Of a stretch of 64,000 bases of DNA, positions 1 to 8,283 are shown piece after piece. Numbering within the stretch: position 1 is the first letter of the stretch; each line of letters starts with the position of its first letter. Source of the stretch: an uncultured Bacteroidales bacterium (GTDB lineage: Bacteria > Bacteroidota > Bacteroidia > Bacteroidales > UBA932); assembly GCA_900316525.1 (NCBI GenBank), contig ONDF01000011.1:20966-84965 (forward strand), read 5' to 3'. The notes below the pieces were generated by a model that searched no databases, was not told the DNA's origin, and was given only the letters and a program-made list of their open reading frames with translations. The translations under genes and the position numbers were made by a program.

Positions 1-666
1 GCCCCGATCTGGTGCAACTCCTTCTATGACGAGGATGGCAACCTGCTCTCCGACCCGCTTGACCTCTGCGGCACCGGCACCCACCGCGTGGAGTATCTGG
101 AGTCCTTCATCAAGTCCTTCGACAAGGCCGATTCCCGCCGCGCCGCGACCTTCCACGAGTGCTACACCAGCGCCGATGAAAGCAAACGTCAGTTCGGCTC
201 CGCGATGATCAAGTACCTGGGCCACAAGGAGGGAGACATCCGCTATGCCGACACCGACGTGATACTGATGCGCTATGCCGACGTCCTCCTGCTCCTCGCC
301 GAGGTGGAGAATTCCCTCGGGAACTATTCCGCCGTCGCCGGGTATGTCAACCAGATCCGCGAGCGCGCCTACGGCAGCGACTATCCGGCGTTCACCGCCG
401 GTTCCTTCGCCGAGAATGAGCTCGCCATCCTGAAGGAGCGCGACAAGGAGTTCGTGGGCGAGGGCACCCGCTGGTTCGACCTTCTCCGCATGCAGGACGC
501 TTCCAAGCAGCCGCTCGTTTTCTCCGCCGCAGCCGCCTATCCGGAGGTGTACGGAGAGGCCGCCAAGCCGGTCTTGTCCACGAGCGAGCCCCAGAAGCTC
601 CTCTGGCCCGTCAACGCCGCCGTCCTGGCCGGCGACTCCCTGCTCGCCCAGACCTATGGCTATTGA
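1..666 (+). CDS. SusD/RagB-family outer-membrane lipoprotein, C-terminal part (cut by window edge)
   Basis: The reading frame is open from base 1, so the start lies upstream. The visible ~221 residues carry the SusD C-terminal signature: an RYADVLLLLAEVENSLGN helix, then ILKERDKEFVGEGTRWFDLLRM near the end. SusD proteins are surface lipoproteins that bind glycans over a SusC TonB-dependent channel. The SusC partner should lie just upstream of the window. The next gene follows after 19 bases and a sialic acid catabolic cluster comes next, so this may be a NanU-like sialoglycan-binding SusD. That ligand is inferred from context only. Confidence 0.9.
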   Translation, partial: APIWCNSFYDEDGNLLSDPLDLCGTGTHRVEYLESFIKSFDKADSRRAATFHECYTSADESKRQFGSAMIKYLGHKEGDIRYADTDVILMRYADVLLLLAEVENSLGNYSAVAGYVNQIRERAYGSDYPAFTAGSFAENELAILKERDKEFVGEGTRWFDLLRMQDASKQPLVFSAAAAYPEVYGEAAKPVLSTSEPQKLLWPVNAAVLAGDSLLAQTYGY

Positions 667-685
667 TCCTTAATCTACGAACGAT

Positions 686-1876
686 ATGAAACAGACTATA
701 TTCAAACTCGTCGCGGTCCTCGCGCTCGCCGGCAGTCTCGCCGCCTGCAAGAAGGAAGTCTCTCCCTATGCCGACGAGGCGGTCCCTACCGTGACCCTCT
801 CCTCGCCGGTCTCCACCTTTACCCTGGACAAGGCGAATGTCGTGCTGGAACTCTCCCACTTCATCCACAAGGATGTCAACGTAACCTTCGAGGTCACGGG
901 CATCGAAGCGGAGGCGGTCGATTTCCCGATGGAGTACGTCATCGAGGCCGGCGCGTTGAAGAAGACCATTCCGATCGCCATCGACGAGGAACTGGCTTCG
1001 CTGGGTGACAAGACGGTCGCCATCTCCATCGCCAAGGTGGAGAATGCCGTCGTCGCGTCCTCCGCGCCCGTCAACATCGGCATCAACATCGAGGACGTCG
1101 CCATGGTCAATGTCTCCGCCACGGAGTTCGACGAGAACCTGGAGGCGACCCTCACCTTCACCCTCAGCAAGAAGGTGTCCAAGGACGTGACGCTGGGCAT
1201 CGTCTATGACACGAAGGACGGCTCCGACCGTCTGGCCTTCCCTGCCGGGAAGCTGACCTTCGACGAGTCCGTCACCATCCCCGCCGGTTCCAAGGTCGGG
1301 ACCCTGAAGGTCAAGGCCGACAAGGTCGGTGTCGAGGAAGGCGCCTACCAGGCGCATTTCACCGTGGGCAACTACGGTCCCAACGCCAAGGCGGGCACGA
1401 CGCCGGACGTCGCCCTGATCCTGAACGTGGGCTTCCAGCCGACGCTGGTATCCACCAACGACATCTATTTCCAGTACAGCAGCGGTTGGTGGTATGTCAA
1501 TTACGACAAGATCCACGACTACTACTTCATATGGTCCGAGCCGGTCGCCGACGGCGATCCTTCCGACATGAATTACGTGAAGGCCGCGATGAAGCGCTGC
1601 CAGGCTTGGGTCAAGGATCCCGCGAACCAGTCTGCCTGGCTGAGCTACTGGGCCTCCTACGGCAGCGGATATGCCGCCTATGTGATGAATTCCTGCCCGC
1701 AGAAGACGGCCGACAAGATCGGTTACGTAGGCTGGCCGATGATCATGATCAGCGGTCATATGGAGGACCTGGACGAGGTGAAGTATGGCAACCATACCTA
1801 CCACTCCTTCCTCATCGGTTTTACGGCCGACTGCGAACTGCTGGAGACCTATCAGTATTACCTGCTTGAGAAATGA
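686..1876 (+). CDS. Lipoprotein with Calx-beta-like/Ig-like beta-sandwich repeats
   Basis: This 396-residue protein starts with a lipoprotein signal (MKQTIFKL..., lipobox LAAC around residue 21). Two repeats follow with the pattern of bacterial beta-sandwich modules (VTLSSPVSTFTLDKANVVLELS..., then VSATEFDENLEATLTFTLSKK...), each ending in an IPI or LKV strand. A unique C-terminal region rich in Tyr and Trp begins near residue 255. Its place between a SusD gene and the sialic acid lyase gene (stop and start overlap as ATGA) suggests a cell-surface glycan-binding protein. No catalytic motif is visible and the ligand is unknown. Confidence 0.75.
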   Translation: MKQTIFKLVAVLALAGSLAACKKEVSPYADEAVPTVTLSSPVSTFTLDKANVVLELSHFIHKDVNVTFEVTGIEAEAVDFPMEYVIEAGALKKTIPIAIDEELASLGDKTVAISIAKVENAVVASSAPVNIGINIEDVAMVNVSATEFDENLEATLTFTLSKKVSKDVTLGIVYDTKDGSDRLAFPAGKLTFDESVTIPAGSKVGTLKVKADKVGVEEGAYQAHFTVGNYGPNAKAGTTPDVALILNVGFQPTLVSTNDIYFQYSSGWWYVNYDKIHDYYFIWSEPVADGDPSDMNYVKAAMKRCQAWVKDPANQSAWLSYWASYGSGYAAYVMNSCPQKTADKIGYVGWPMIMISGHMEDLDEVKYGNHTYHSFLIGFTADCELLETYQYYLLEK

Positions 1877-2796
1877 TGATGGAAAAGATCGTCGGTTTGA
1901 TTGACGCCCCGTTCACCCCCATGAAGGCGAACGGGGACGTCAACCTCGCGCCCATTCCGGCCTATGCCGCGATGCTGGCGAAGAACGGCCTCAAGGGCGT
2001 GTTCATCAACGGTTCTTCCGGTGAGGGCTATATGCTCACCACCGACGAACGGAAGCAGCTGGCGGAGGCCTGGATGGCCGCCGTGCCGGCGGGCTTCAAG
2101 GTGATTGTCCATGTGGGCAGCTGCTGCCTGCGGGAGTCGGCCGAGCTGGCCCGGCACGCCGCGTCCATCGGCGCCTGGGGCATCGGCGCGATGGCGCCGC
2201 CGTTCCCGAAGATCGGCCGGATCGAGGAACTCGTCCTCTATTGCGAGACCATCGCCGCCGCCGCGCCGGAGCTTCCGTTCTACTTCTACCACATTCCCGC
2301 CTTCAACGGCTGTTTCCTGCCGATGCTGGACTTCCTGAAGGCGGTCGACGGGCGCATCCCGAACTTCGCGGGCATCAAGTACACCTTCGAGAGCCTGTAC
2401 GAATACAACCAGTGCCGGCTGTACGGCGGCGGGAAGTTCGACATGCTGCACGGCCAGGACGAGACGTATCTCCCGTCCCTTGCGATGGGCGGTGCCCAGG
2501 GCGGCATCTGCGGCACGACCAACTACAACGGCCGCGAGCAGGTCGCCATCGGCGAAGCCTGGGCGGCGGGCGACCTGGAGAAGGCCCGCGAGCTGCAGAA
2601 CTTCTCGCAGGAGGTGATCAACGTGATCTGCCGGTTCCGCGGCAACATCGTCGGCGGCAAGCGGATCATGAAGCTCATCGGCCTGGACCTGGGACCGAAC
2701 CGCGTTCCGTGGCGCAATATCACCCCGGAAGAGGAAGTGGAGCTGAAGCGCCAGCTGGAAGAGATCGGTTTCTTCGAGCGCTGCAACCGGTTGTAG
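1873..2796 (+). CDS. nanL: N-acetylneuraminate lyase (NanL/DapA superfamily)
   Basis: This 307-residue TIM-barrel lyase would split N-acetylneuraminate into ManNAc and pyruvate. Seen in the sequence: the GSSGEG pyruvate-carboxylate motif near residue 39, YFYHIP with the proton-shuttling Tyr, and GIKYT with the Schiff-base Lys. DHDPS relatives share this fold, but the next gene is an AGE-type epimerase and a NanM-like gene follows, which favours sialic acid lyase. The start overlaps the upstream stop. Three consecutive ATG codons (1873, 1876, 1879) leave the exact start ambiguous by two codons. Confidence 0.9.
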   Translation: MMMEKIVGLIDAPFTPMKANGDVNLAPIPAYAAMLAKNGLKGVFINGSSGEGYMLTTDERKQLAEAWMAAVPAGFKVIVHVGSCCLRESAELARHAASIGAWGIGAMAPPFPKIGRIEELVLYCETIAAAAPELPFYFYHIPAFNGCFLPMLDFLKAVDGRIPNFAGIKYTFESLYEYNQCRLYGGGKFDMLHGQDETYLPSLAMGGAQGGICGTTNYNGREQVAIGEAWAAGDLEKARELQNFSQEVINVICRFRGNIVGGKRIMKLIGLDLGPNRVPWRNITPEEEVELKRQLEEIGFFERCNRL

Positions 2797-2799
2797 GCT

Positions 2800-3975
2800 A
2801 TGACCACCGGACAAGCTGACTATTTGCGTTCGTGCCGGCAGCGTGTCGGCATGGACATCGTGGCCGACATTCTCCCGTTCTGGCTCGAGAACGGCCTGGA
2901 CCGGGAGAACGGCGGCATCTTCACCTGCCTGGACCGGGACGGAACCTTGATGGACACCACCAAGTCCGTCTGGTTCCAGGGCCGCTGGGGCTACATCGCC
3001 TCGCTGGCCGCGCTACAGCTTGGAAGCGACGAGTGCCTGGATGCGGCGGCTTCGGCCATCGACTTCATCGAGGCGCATTGCTTCGACAAGGACGGGCATA
3101 TGTTTTTCTCGGTGACGGCCGACGGCAAGCCGGTGCAGAAGCGCCGGTACGTGTTCTCCGAGTGCTTCGCGGCCATCGCGATGGCGGAGTACAGTCTCGC
3201 GGCCGACGATCCGGAATACGCGGAGAAGGCCGTGGCCCTGTTCAAGAAGATCCAGTGGATGCTTGCTGAGCCGGGCTTCCTGCCGCCCAAGTTCGACTTC
3301 GAGGCGCGGGGCCATTCCATCACGATGATGCTCATCAATGTGGCGAACGTCCTCAAGCAGGTGTCCGACGACCCTTGCCTGGACAAGCAGATCGACAAGA
3401 GCATCCACGAACTCAAGACCTACTTCATGAAGCCGGAGTTCGGGACCGTCCTGGAGATGGTGGGGCCGAATGGCGAGTTCATCGACACCCTCGCGGGGCG
3501 CGTCATCAACCCGGGCCACTGCATGGAGACGGGCTGGTTCATCCTGGACATCGCGAAATCGCGCGGCTGGGATCCGGACCTCGTGAAGATGGGCACGACC
3601 ATCATCGACTGGGCCTGGAAATGGGGCTGGGACGAGGAGTACGGCGGGATGATCAACTTCCGCGACTGCAAGGGCTTCCCGCCGCAGGACTACTCCCAGG
3701 ACATGAAGTTCTGGTGGCCGCAGTGCGAGACCATCCTCGCGGGCCTGTACGCCTATCAGGCGACGGGGAAGGAGAAGTATCTGGAGATGCATCAGAAGGC
3801 CTTCGACTATGCCTACAAGGTGTTCCCGGACGAGCAGTACGGCGAATGGTACGGCTACCTCCACCGGGATGGCACCGTCGCCCAACCGGCGAAGGGCAAC
3901 CTGTTCAAGGGGCCCTTCCACATCCCCCGCATGATGCTCAAGGCGGCGGCTTTGTATGATGAGATCCTGGGTTAG
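2800..3975 (+). CDS. nanE: AGE-family N-acylglucosamine 2-epimerase (ManNAc to GlcNAc)
   Basis: This 391-residue (alpha/alpha)6-barrel protein begins 3 bases after the lyase stop. Family marks are FWLENGLDRENGGIFTCLDR near residue 21, WFQGRWGYIASLAAL, the central RVINPGHCMETGWFI and the late KFWWPQCETI block. In Bacteroidota sialic acid catabolism this renin-binding-protein-type epimerase converts ManNAc to GlcNAc, replacing the phosphate-level NanE of enterobacteria. The 3' end overlaps the next gene by 20 bases, so translation is probably coupled. Confidence 0.9.
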   Translation: MTTGQADYLRSCRQRVGMDIVADILPFWLENGLDRENGGIFTCLDRDGTLMDTTKSVWFQGRWGYIASLAALQLGSDECLDAAASAIDFIEAHCFDKDGHMFFSVTADGKPVQKRRYVFSECFAAIAMAEYSLAADDPEYAEKAVALFKKIQWMLAEPGFLPPKFDFEARGHSITMMLINVANVLKQVSDDPCLDKQIDKSIHELKTYFMKPEFGTVLEMVGPNGEFIDTLAGRVINPGHCMETGWFILDIAKSRGWDPDLVKMGTTIIDWAWKWGWDEEYGGMINFRDCKGFPPQDYSQDMKFWWPQCETILAGLYAYQATGKEKYLEMHQKAFDYAYKVFPDEQYGEWYGYLHRDGTVAQPAKGNLFKGPFHIPRMMLKAAALYDEILG

Positions 3976-5044
3976 TTTGATCCTGGCGGCGGGCCTGGTG
4001 GCCTGCCATACGGAAATGATGAAAGTAACTGAACTGAAAGCCATCCCCGACGCGGCCTATGCGAAGGGGGTGTCGGCGCCGTTCTGCGGCGTCGTGGGTG
4101 ATGCGCTGGTGGTCGCGGGCGGCGCGAACTTCCCGGACAAAAGCCTCCTGGAAGGGGGCGCCAAGCGGGTTTATGCCGATATCTGGGCCCATACCGACGG
4201 GGAATGGGCCCACGTCGGCGTCCTGCCGGACTCCACGGCGTACGGGGCCACTTTCGCGGTGGACGGCGCGCTGGTGCTGGCGGGCGGCAACGTGTGCGGC
4301 ATGACCACGGACAAGGTCTATGAACTGACGCTCCGGGACCGCGCGGCGGTCCTCCGCGCCCTGCCGCCGCTCCCGGTACCGATGGAGCAGTGCGGCTGGA
4401 CGCGTGACGGCGACCGGCTCTACCTGGTCGGCGGCGTCGGCACGACAGGGGTCTATGCCTGCACCGTCGGCGAATACGTCTGGACCAAGCTGGCGGACCT
4501 GCCCGAATCCCTTGTCCAACCCGTCGCCTTCGCTTCGGCTGGCAAGCTCTACGTCTGGGGCGGTTTCAATCCCGAAACCCTGGAGGTTTCCGACAAGGGC
4601 ATCTGCCTTCAGATTTCTCCACTCGCTCCGCTCGGTCGAAATGACAAGAATGAGGTTCCGAGCGAAGCGAAGGAATCTCTCTGGGCCGAAGCCCCCGCCA
4701 TCCCCGACGGCGGCACCTTCGTCGGCGCCACCGGCGCGACCCTGCCCGACGGCCGCCTCGTCGTCGTGGGCGGCGTGAACCGCGCCATCTTCGCCCGTGC
4801 CCTCCACAACACCCCGGAGGACAGGATCCCTTACCTGTCCAAGGAACCGGCTGAATACCAGTTCCGGCAGGCGGTGTACGCCTTCGACCCGGCTTCCGGA
4901 GCGTGGACCCTCCTGGGCGCCGACCCGGCCTGCGCCCTCGCCGGACCCGGCGTCGCCGTCCGCCCGGCGGGCGGACTCTACGTTGCCGGCGGCGAGCTCA
5001 AGCCCGGCGTCCGCAGCCCTCGGATCTTCTCCTTGGCCTGGTAA
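3956..5044 (+). CDS. nanM: Kelch-propeller sialic acid mutarotase/epimerase (NanM-like) lipoprotein
   Basis: This 362-residue protein starts with a lipoprotein signal (LILAAGLVAC, Cys17). Six kelch blades follow with the diglycine pattern: VVAGGANF, LVLAGGNVCG, LYLVGGVG, LYVWGGFNP, LVVVGGVNR and LYVAGGEL. It matches the cyclically permuted mutarotase family that converts sialic acid anomers in the periplasm. Between the fourth and fifth blades lies a low-complexity stretch of about 23 residues (QISPLAPLGRNDK then NEVPSEAKESL). It is encoded by a head-to-head pair of palindromic elements at 4611-4678, so this copy seems to carry an in-frame insertion. Confidence 0.85.
   Translation: MMRSWVSLILAAGLVACHTEMMKVTELKAIPDAAYAKGVSAPFCGVVGDALVVAGGANFPDKSLLEGGAKRVYADIWAHTDGEWAHVGVLPDSTAYGATFAVDGALVLAGGNVCGMTTDKVYELTLRDRAAVLRALPPLPVPMEQCGWTRDGDRLYLVGGVGTTGVYACTVGEYVWTKLADLPESLVQPVAFASAGKLYVWGGFNPETLEVSDKGICLQISPLAPLGRNDKNEVPSEAKESLWAEAPAIPDGGTFVGATGATLPDGRLVVVGGVNRAIFARALHNTPEDRIPYLSKEPAEYQFRQAVYAFDPASGAWTLLGADPACALAGPGVAVRPAGGLYVAGGELKPGVRSPRIFSLAW
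4611..4678. repeat. Intragenic pair of palindromic elements in the nanM-like gene
   Basis: Two oppositely oriented copies of the GTCAT...ATCT element lie inside the coding region. The first runs from AGATTTCTCC (4611) to AATGACA (4646). The second ends GAGCGAAGCGAAGGAATCT at 4678 and is eroded at its GTCAT end. The reading frame stays open across both. The same head-to-head arrangement occurs between genes at 6945-7016. Confidence 0.85.
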
Positions 5045-5069
5045 ACGCTACTTAACCTTATTACGATAA

Positions 5070-6941
5070 ATGGTCCGAGGATTGGCGAAAGCGCTCGTGG
5101 GCTTGATCTTGCTGGTTTCCTGCGCAAGAGCGCAGGAACCGGCATTATTGCCGTTGCCCAAGCAGGTGGAGTACACAGGCGGGAGCGTGAAGGCCGATAC
5201 CCCCGTCACGGAGACGCTGGTGGAGGCCATTCCGGAGGCAACGCTCAACGAGAATGAGGCATACCGGCTTACCGTTACCCGCCAGGGCATTACCCTCGAG
5301 GCGACGACGCTGCAGGGGTTGTGGAACGGGCGGCAGACGCTCCGGCAACTTACGCAAAAGGGCCGGATCCCCTGCTGCCGCATCGTGGACTGGCCGAGCT
5401 TCCGGGTGCGGGGATGGATGATGGACGTGGGGCGGACGTATGTCAGCCTCGAGGAACTCAAGCGGGAGGTGGAGATCTTCTCGCAGTTCAAGGTCAATGT
5501 GTTCCATCTGCATCTGACGGAGCACGAGGCCTGGCGGCTGGAAAGCAAGCGGTATCCGCAGCTCAATGCCCCCGAATCGATGCTCCGGCAACCCGGGAAG
5601 TACTATACGCAGGCTCAGATGCGGGAGTTGGACGCCTTCTGCCGCGAGCGGGGCGTCATGCTGGTGCCCGAGATCGACATGCCGGGCCATAGCCGCGCGT
5701 TCGAGCGGGCGCTGGGTTACGGTATGCAGACCCCGGAGGGGAAGGAGACCGTCAAGGCGCTGCTGGACGAGCTGATGGACACCTTCTCAAGCCCTTACAT
5801 CCACATCGGCACGGACGAGGTCGGGTTTACCGATCCGGATTTCGTGCCCGAGATGGTGGCTTGGGTCCGGGCCCACGGGCGCAAGGCCGTGTCCTGGAAT
5901 CCGGGCTGGAAGTACGGCCCCGGGGAGATCGACGCGACGCAGCTCTGGAGCTACCGCGGCAAGGCCCAGCCGGGGATTCCCGCCGTGGACTGCCGGCTGC
6001 ATTATGTCAATCACTTCGACCTCTTCGGCGACATCATCGGCCTGCACACCAGCACCATCTACGGGCAGCAGGACGGCTCCGACGACATCGCCGGCTCCAT
6101 CGTTGCCCTTTGGAATGACCGTTATCTAACGAACGAGGAGAACATTCTCAAAGAGAATAACTTATACGCTTGCGTCCTGGCCCTGGCGGACCGCGCCTGG
6201 CGGGGCGGCGGCTACCAGTATTTCGACGGATTCGGCACGGTCCTGCCCGACGAAGGTCCGGCCCGGGAGGACTTCCTGGATTTCGAAAAGCGGATGCTGG
6301 CGTATCGGGAAACCGTCCTGAAGGACGTGCCCATGGCCTATGTCGCGCAGGGGCAGGCCCGCTGGGCCATTTCCCCGGCCTATCCGAACGGCGGCGACCT
6401 GGAAAAGGTCCTTCCGCCGGAAGAAGGCGCCTGGGAGACCGACCGCGTGGTGACCGGTTCCGGCCTCTATTTCCGGCACGTCTGGGGGCCGTCTATCGTG
6501 GCGGGCTATTATGAGGATCCCCAGCCGAACCAAACCGTTTATGCCCGGACGCGGGTCTGGTCCCCGAAGGAGCAGACCGTGGGCCTTCTCTTCGAAACGC
6601 AGAACTACAGCCGTTCCGAGCGCGACCCGATGCCGCCGCAGGGGCAGTGGGATTATCGGCACAGCCGCCTTTGGGTCAATGGTGCCGAAGTCTTGCCTCC
6701 CGCATGGGAAGGAAACGCGGAATTGGCTGATTACCAGGAGCCTTTCGGCAATGCCAATGCATCCGGCCGCCCGCCGCAGCCCGTGAAGCTGGCCAAAGGC
6801 TGGAACGACGTGCTCGTGAAACTTCCCGTCGGCGCCTTCTCCACGAAGGAGAACCGCCTCACCAAGTGGATGTTCACCTGCGCTTTCACGACCCTTGACG
6901 GGCGGGCGGCCGCGGACATTGAGTATGCAGACAAGTTATGA
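5070..6941 (+). CDS. GH20 beta-N-acetylhexosaminidase, secreted
   Basis: This 623-residue protein has a signal peptide (LVGLILLVSCARAQ) and an N-terminal GH20b-like domain (PLPKQVEYTGG). The GH20 barrel begins at FRVRGWMMDVGRTYVSLEE. The catalytic pair is D249-E250 in HIGTDEV, the usual substrate-assisted Asp-Glu of the family. The C-terminal ~190 residues form a beta-rich domain with ligand-binding character. In the nan cluster it probably removes terminal GlcNAc or GalNAc once sialic acid is gone. Cys18 could act as a weak lipobox (LVSC), so it may be lipid-anchored. It starts 25 bases after the nanM-like stop. Confidence 0.9.
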   Translation: MVRGLAKALVGLILLVSCARAQEPALLPLPKQVEYTGGSVKADTPVTETLVEAIPEATLNENEAYRLTVTRQGITLEATTLQGLWNGRQTLRQLTQKGRIPCCRIVDWPSFRVRGWMMDVGRTYVSLEELKREVEIFSQFKVNVFHLHLTEHEAWRLESKRYPQLNAPESMLRQPGKYYTQAQMRELDAFCRERGVMLVPEIDMPGHSRAFERALGYGMQTPEGKETVKALLDELMDTFSSPYIHIGTDEVGFTDPDFVPEMVAWVRAHGRKAVSWNPGWKYGPGEIDATQLWSYRGKAQPGIPAVDCRLHYVNHFDLFGDIIGLHTSTIYGQQDGSDDIAGSIVALWNDRYLTNEENILKENNLYACVLALADRAWRGGGYQYFDGFGTVLPDEGPAREDFLDFEKRMLAYRETVLKDVPMAYVAQGQARWAISPAYPNGGDLEKVLPPEEGAWETDRVVTGSGLYFRHVWGPSIVAGYYEDPQPNQTVYARTRVWSPKEQTVGLLFETQNYSRSERDPMPPQGQWDYRHSRLWVNGAEVLPPAWEGNAELADYQEPFGNANASGRPPQPVKLAKGWNDVLVKLPVGAFSTKENRLTKWMFTCAFTTLDGRAAADIEYADKL

Positions 6942-6944
6942 CAG

Positions 6945-7016
6945 AGATTCCTTCGCTTCGCTCGGAATGACAATGGGCTGTCATTCTGAGGAGGGCGGAG
7001 CCCGACGAAAGAATCT
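6945..7016. repeat. Intergenic head-to-head pair of GTCAT...ATCT palindromic elements
   Basis: The first copy reads AGATTCCTTCG...GGAATGACA (6945-6972). After six bases the second reads TGTCATTCTGAG...GAATCT (6979-7016). Together they form a long inverted repeat between the hexosaminidase and transporter genes. It could fold in the transcript as a large hairpin or act as a processing or attenuation site. Confidence 0.85.
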
Positions 7017-7032
7017 AAAATAAGAGTAAGAT

Positions 7033-8283
7033 ATGGCAAAGAAGTTAGAAAAGATTTATCCCTGGATTGTGGTGGCCCTCCTGTGGGTGGTGGCCCTGCT
7101 GAACTATATGGACCGGCAGATGCTCTCGACGATGCGGGAGTACATCGCGATGGACATCGCCCAGCTGCAACAGGCTGAGGCGTTCGGCGTGCTGATGGCC
7201 ATCTTCCTGTGGATCTACGCCATCGTGAGCCCGTTCGCGGGCACTGTGGCCGACCGGCTCAGCCGCAAGTGGCTGATCGTGGGCTCGCTGGCCGTGTGGT
7301 CGGCCGTGACGCTCCTGATGGGCTATTGCACGACCTTCGCCCAGCTCAAGTGGCTCCGCGGGCTGATGGGCGTGAGCGAGGCCCTGTACATCCCGTCCAG
7401 CCTGTCGCTCATCGCCGACTACCACTCCGGGAAGTCCCGCTCCCTCGCCGTGGGCATCCATATGACCGGCCTGTACCTGGGCCAGGCCCTCGGCGGCTTC
7501 GGCGCCAACCTGGCCGCGGCCCTGACCTGGCAGCAGACCTTCCACTGGTTCGGCATCATCGGCATCGTGTATGCCGTGATCCTCATTTTCTGCCTGAAGG
7601 AAGCCCGCCCGGCTTCTGTCATTTCGACCAAGGCCGAAGGCCACGCGGAGAAATCTCCCGAAACCGCCTCCATTTGGAAATCCTTCGCCCTCATCTTCTC
7701 CAACATCGCCTTCTGGGCCATCCTGTTCTTCTTCGCGTCCTCGTCCATGCCGGGCTGGGCTACGAAGAACTGGCTCCCGACCTTGTTCCAGGGCAGCCTG
7801 GACATCCCGATGGAAAAAGCGGGCCCGATCGCGACGATCACGATCGCTTTCGCTTCCTTCATCGGCGTTCTTATCGGCGGTCCCCTGTCGGACCGTTGGG
7901 TGAAGAAGAACCTTAAGGGACGCATTTATACCAGCGCCATCGGCCTGGGAATGATGGTGCCGGCCCTCGTGCTTGTGGGCCTGGGCCAGGGCTTGGTCGC
8001 CGCCGTCGCCGCGGGTCTCATCTTCGGCATTGGTTACGGCATGTTCGACACGAACAACATGCCTATCCTGTGCCAGTTCGTCCCGAGCCGCCTCCGCGCC
8101 ACCGCCTATGGCTTCATGAATACGGTTGGTGTGGCGATGGGTGCCGTCTGCACGCAGGTCCTCGGCCGGATGCAGGACGGCGGCCACCTGGGCGCGGCCT
8201 TCGCCGTCCTGGGCGTCGTCACGGCTCTCGCACTCCTCGTGGAACTCACCGTCTTAAAACCTGTTACCGATGACATGGCGTAG
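7033..8283 (+). CDS. nanT: MFS transporter, probable sialic acid/aminosugar permease (NanT-like)
   Basis: This 416-residue polytopic protein has about twelve hydrophobic segments. The major-facilitator motif is visible as GTVADRLSRKWLIVGS after TM2, with a second copy (GGPLSDRWVKKNLKGR) after TM8. The start LNYMDRQMLSTM resembles the anion:cation symporter branch. The cytoplasmic loop between TM6 and TM7 holds residues ASVISTKAEGHAEKSPE, encoded by an inserted 40-bp element (7617-7656). Substrate is inferred from its place between GH20 and sialate esterase genes. Its stop overlaps the next start by 14 bases. Confidence 0.82.
   Translation: MAKKLEKIYPWIVVALLWVVALLNYMDRQMLSTMREYIAMDIAQLQQAEAFGVLMAIFLWIYAIVSPFAGTVADRLSRKWLIVGSLAVWSAVTLLMGYCTTFAQLKWLRGLMGVSEALYIPSSLSLIADYHSGKSRSLAVGIHMTGLYLGQALGGFGANLAAALTWQQTFHWFGIIGIVYAVILIFCLKEARPASVISTKAEGHAEKSPETASIWKSFALIFSNIAFWAILFFFASSSMPGWATKNWLPTLFQGSLDIPMEKAGPIATITIAFASFIGVLIGGPLSDRWVKKNLKGRIYTSAIGLGMMVPALVLVGLGQGLVAAVAAGLIFGIGYGMFDTNNMPILCQFVPSRLRATAYGFMNTVGVAMGAVCTQVLGRMQDGGHLGAAFAVLGVVTALALLVELTVLKPVTDDMA
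7617..7656 (+). repeat. 40-bp GTCAT...ATCT element inside the MFS gene
   Basis: It runs from TGTCATTTCGACC to GGAGAAATCT with an inner AAGGCCGAAGGCC palindrome. It differs by one base from the copy in murB (62248-62287) and is read in the same codon phase, giving VISTKAEGHAEKS. Confidence 0.9.

Noticed and set aside
611..1804. Long open frame on the minus strand opposite the lipoprotein gene, and many similar long antisense frames (e.g. 8264-10468, 19554-21965, 60215-63331)
   Set aside because: They mirror GC-rich real genes, are rich in Arg/His/Gly/Val without any domain, and have no promoter or family motif. They are frame shadows.
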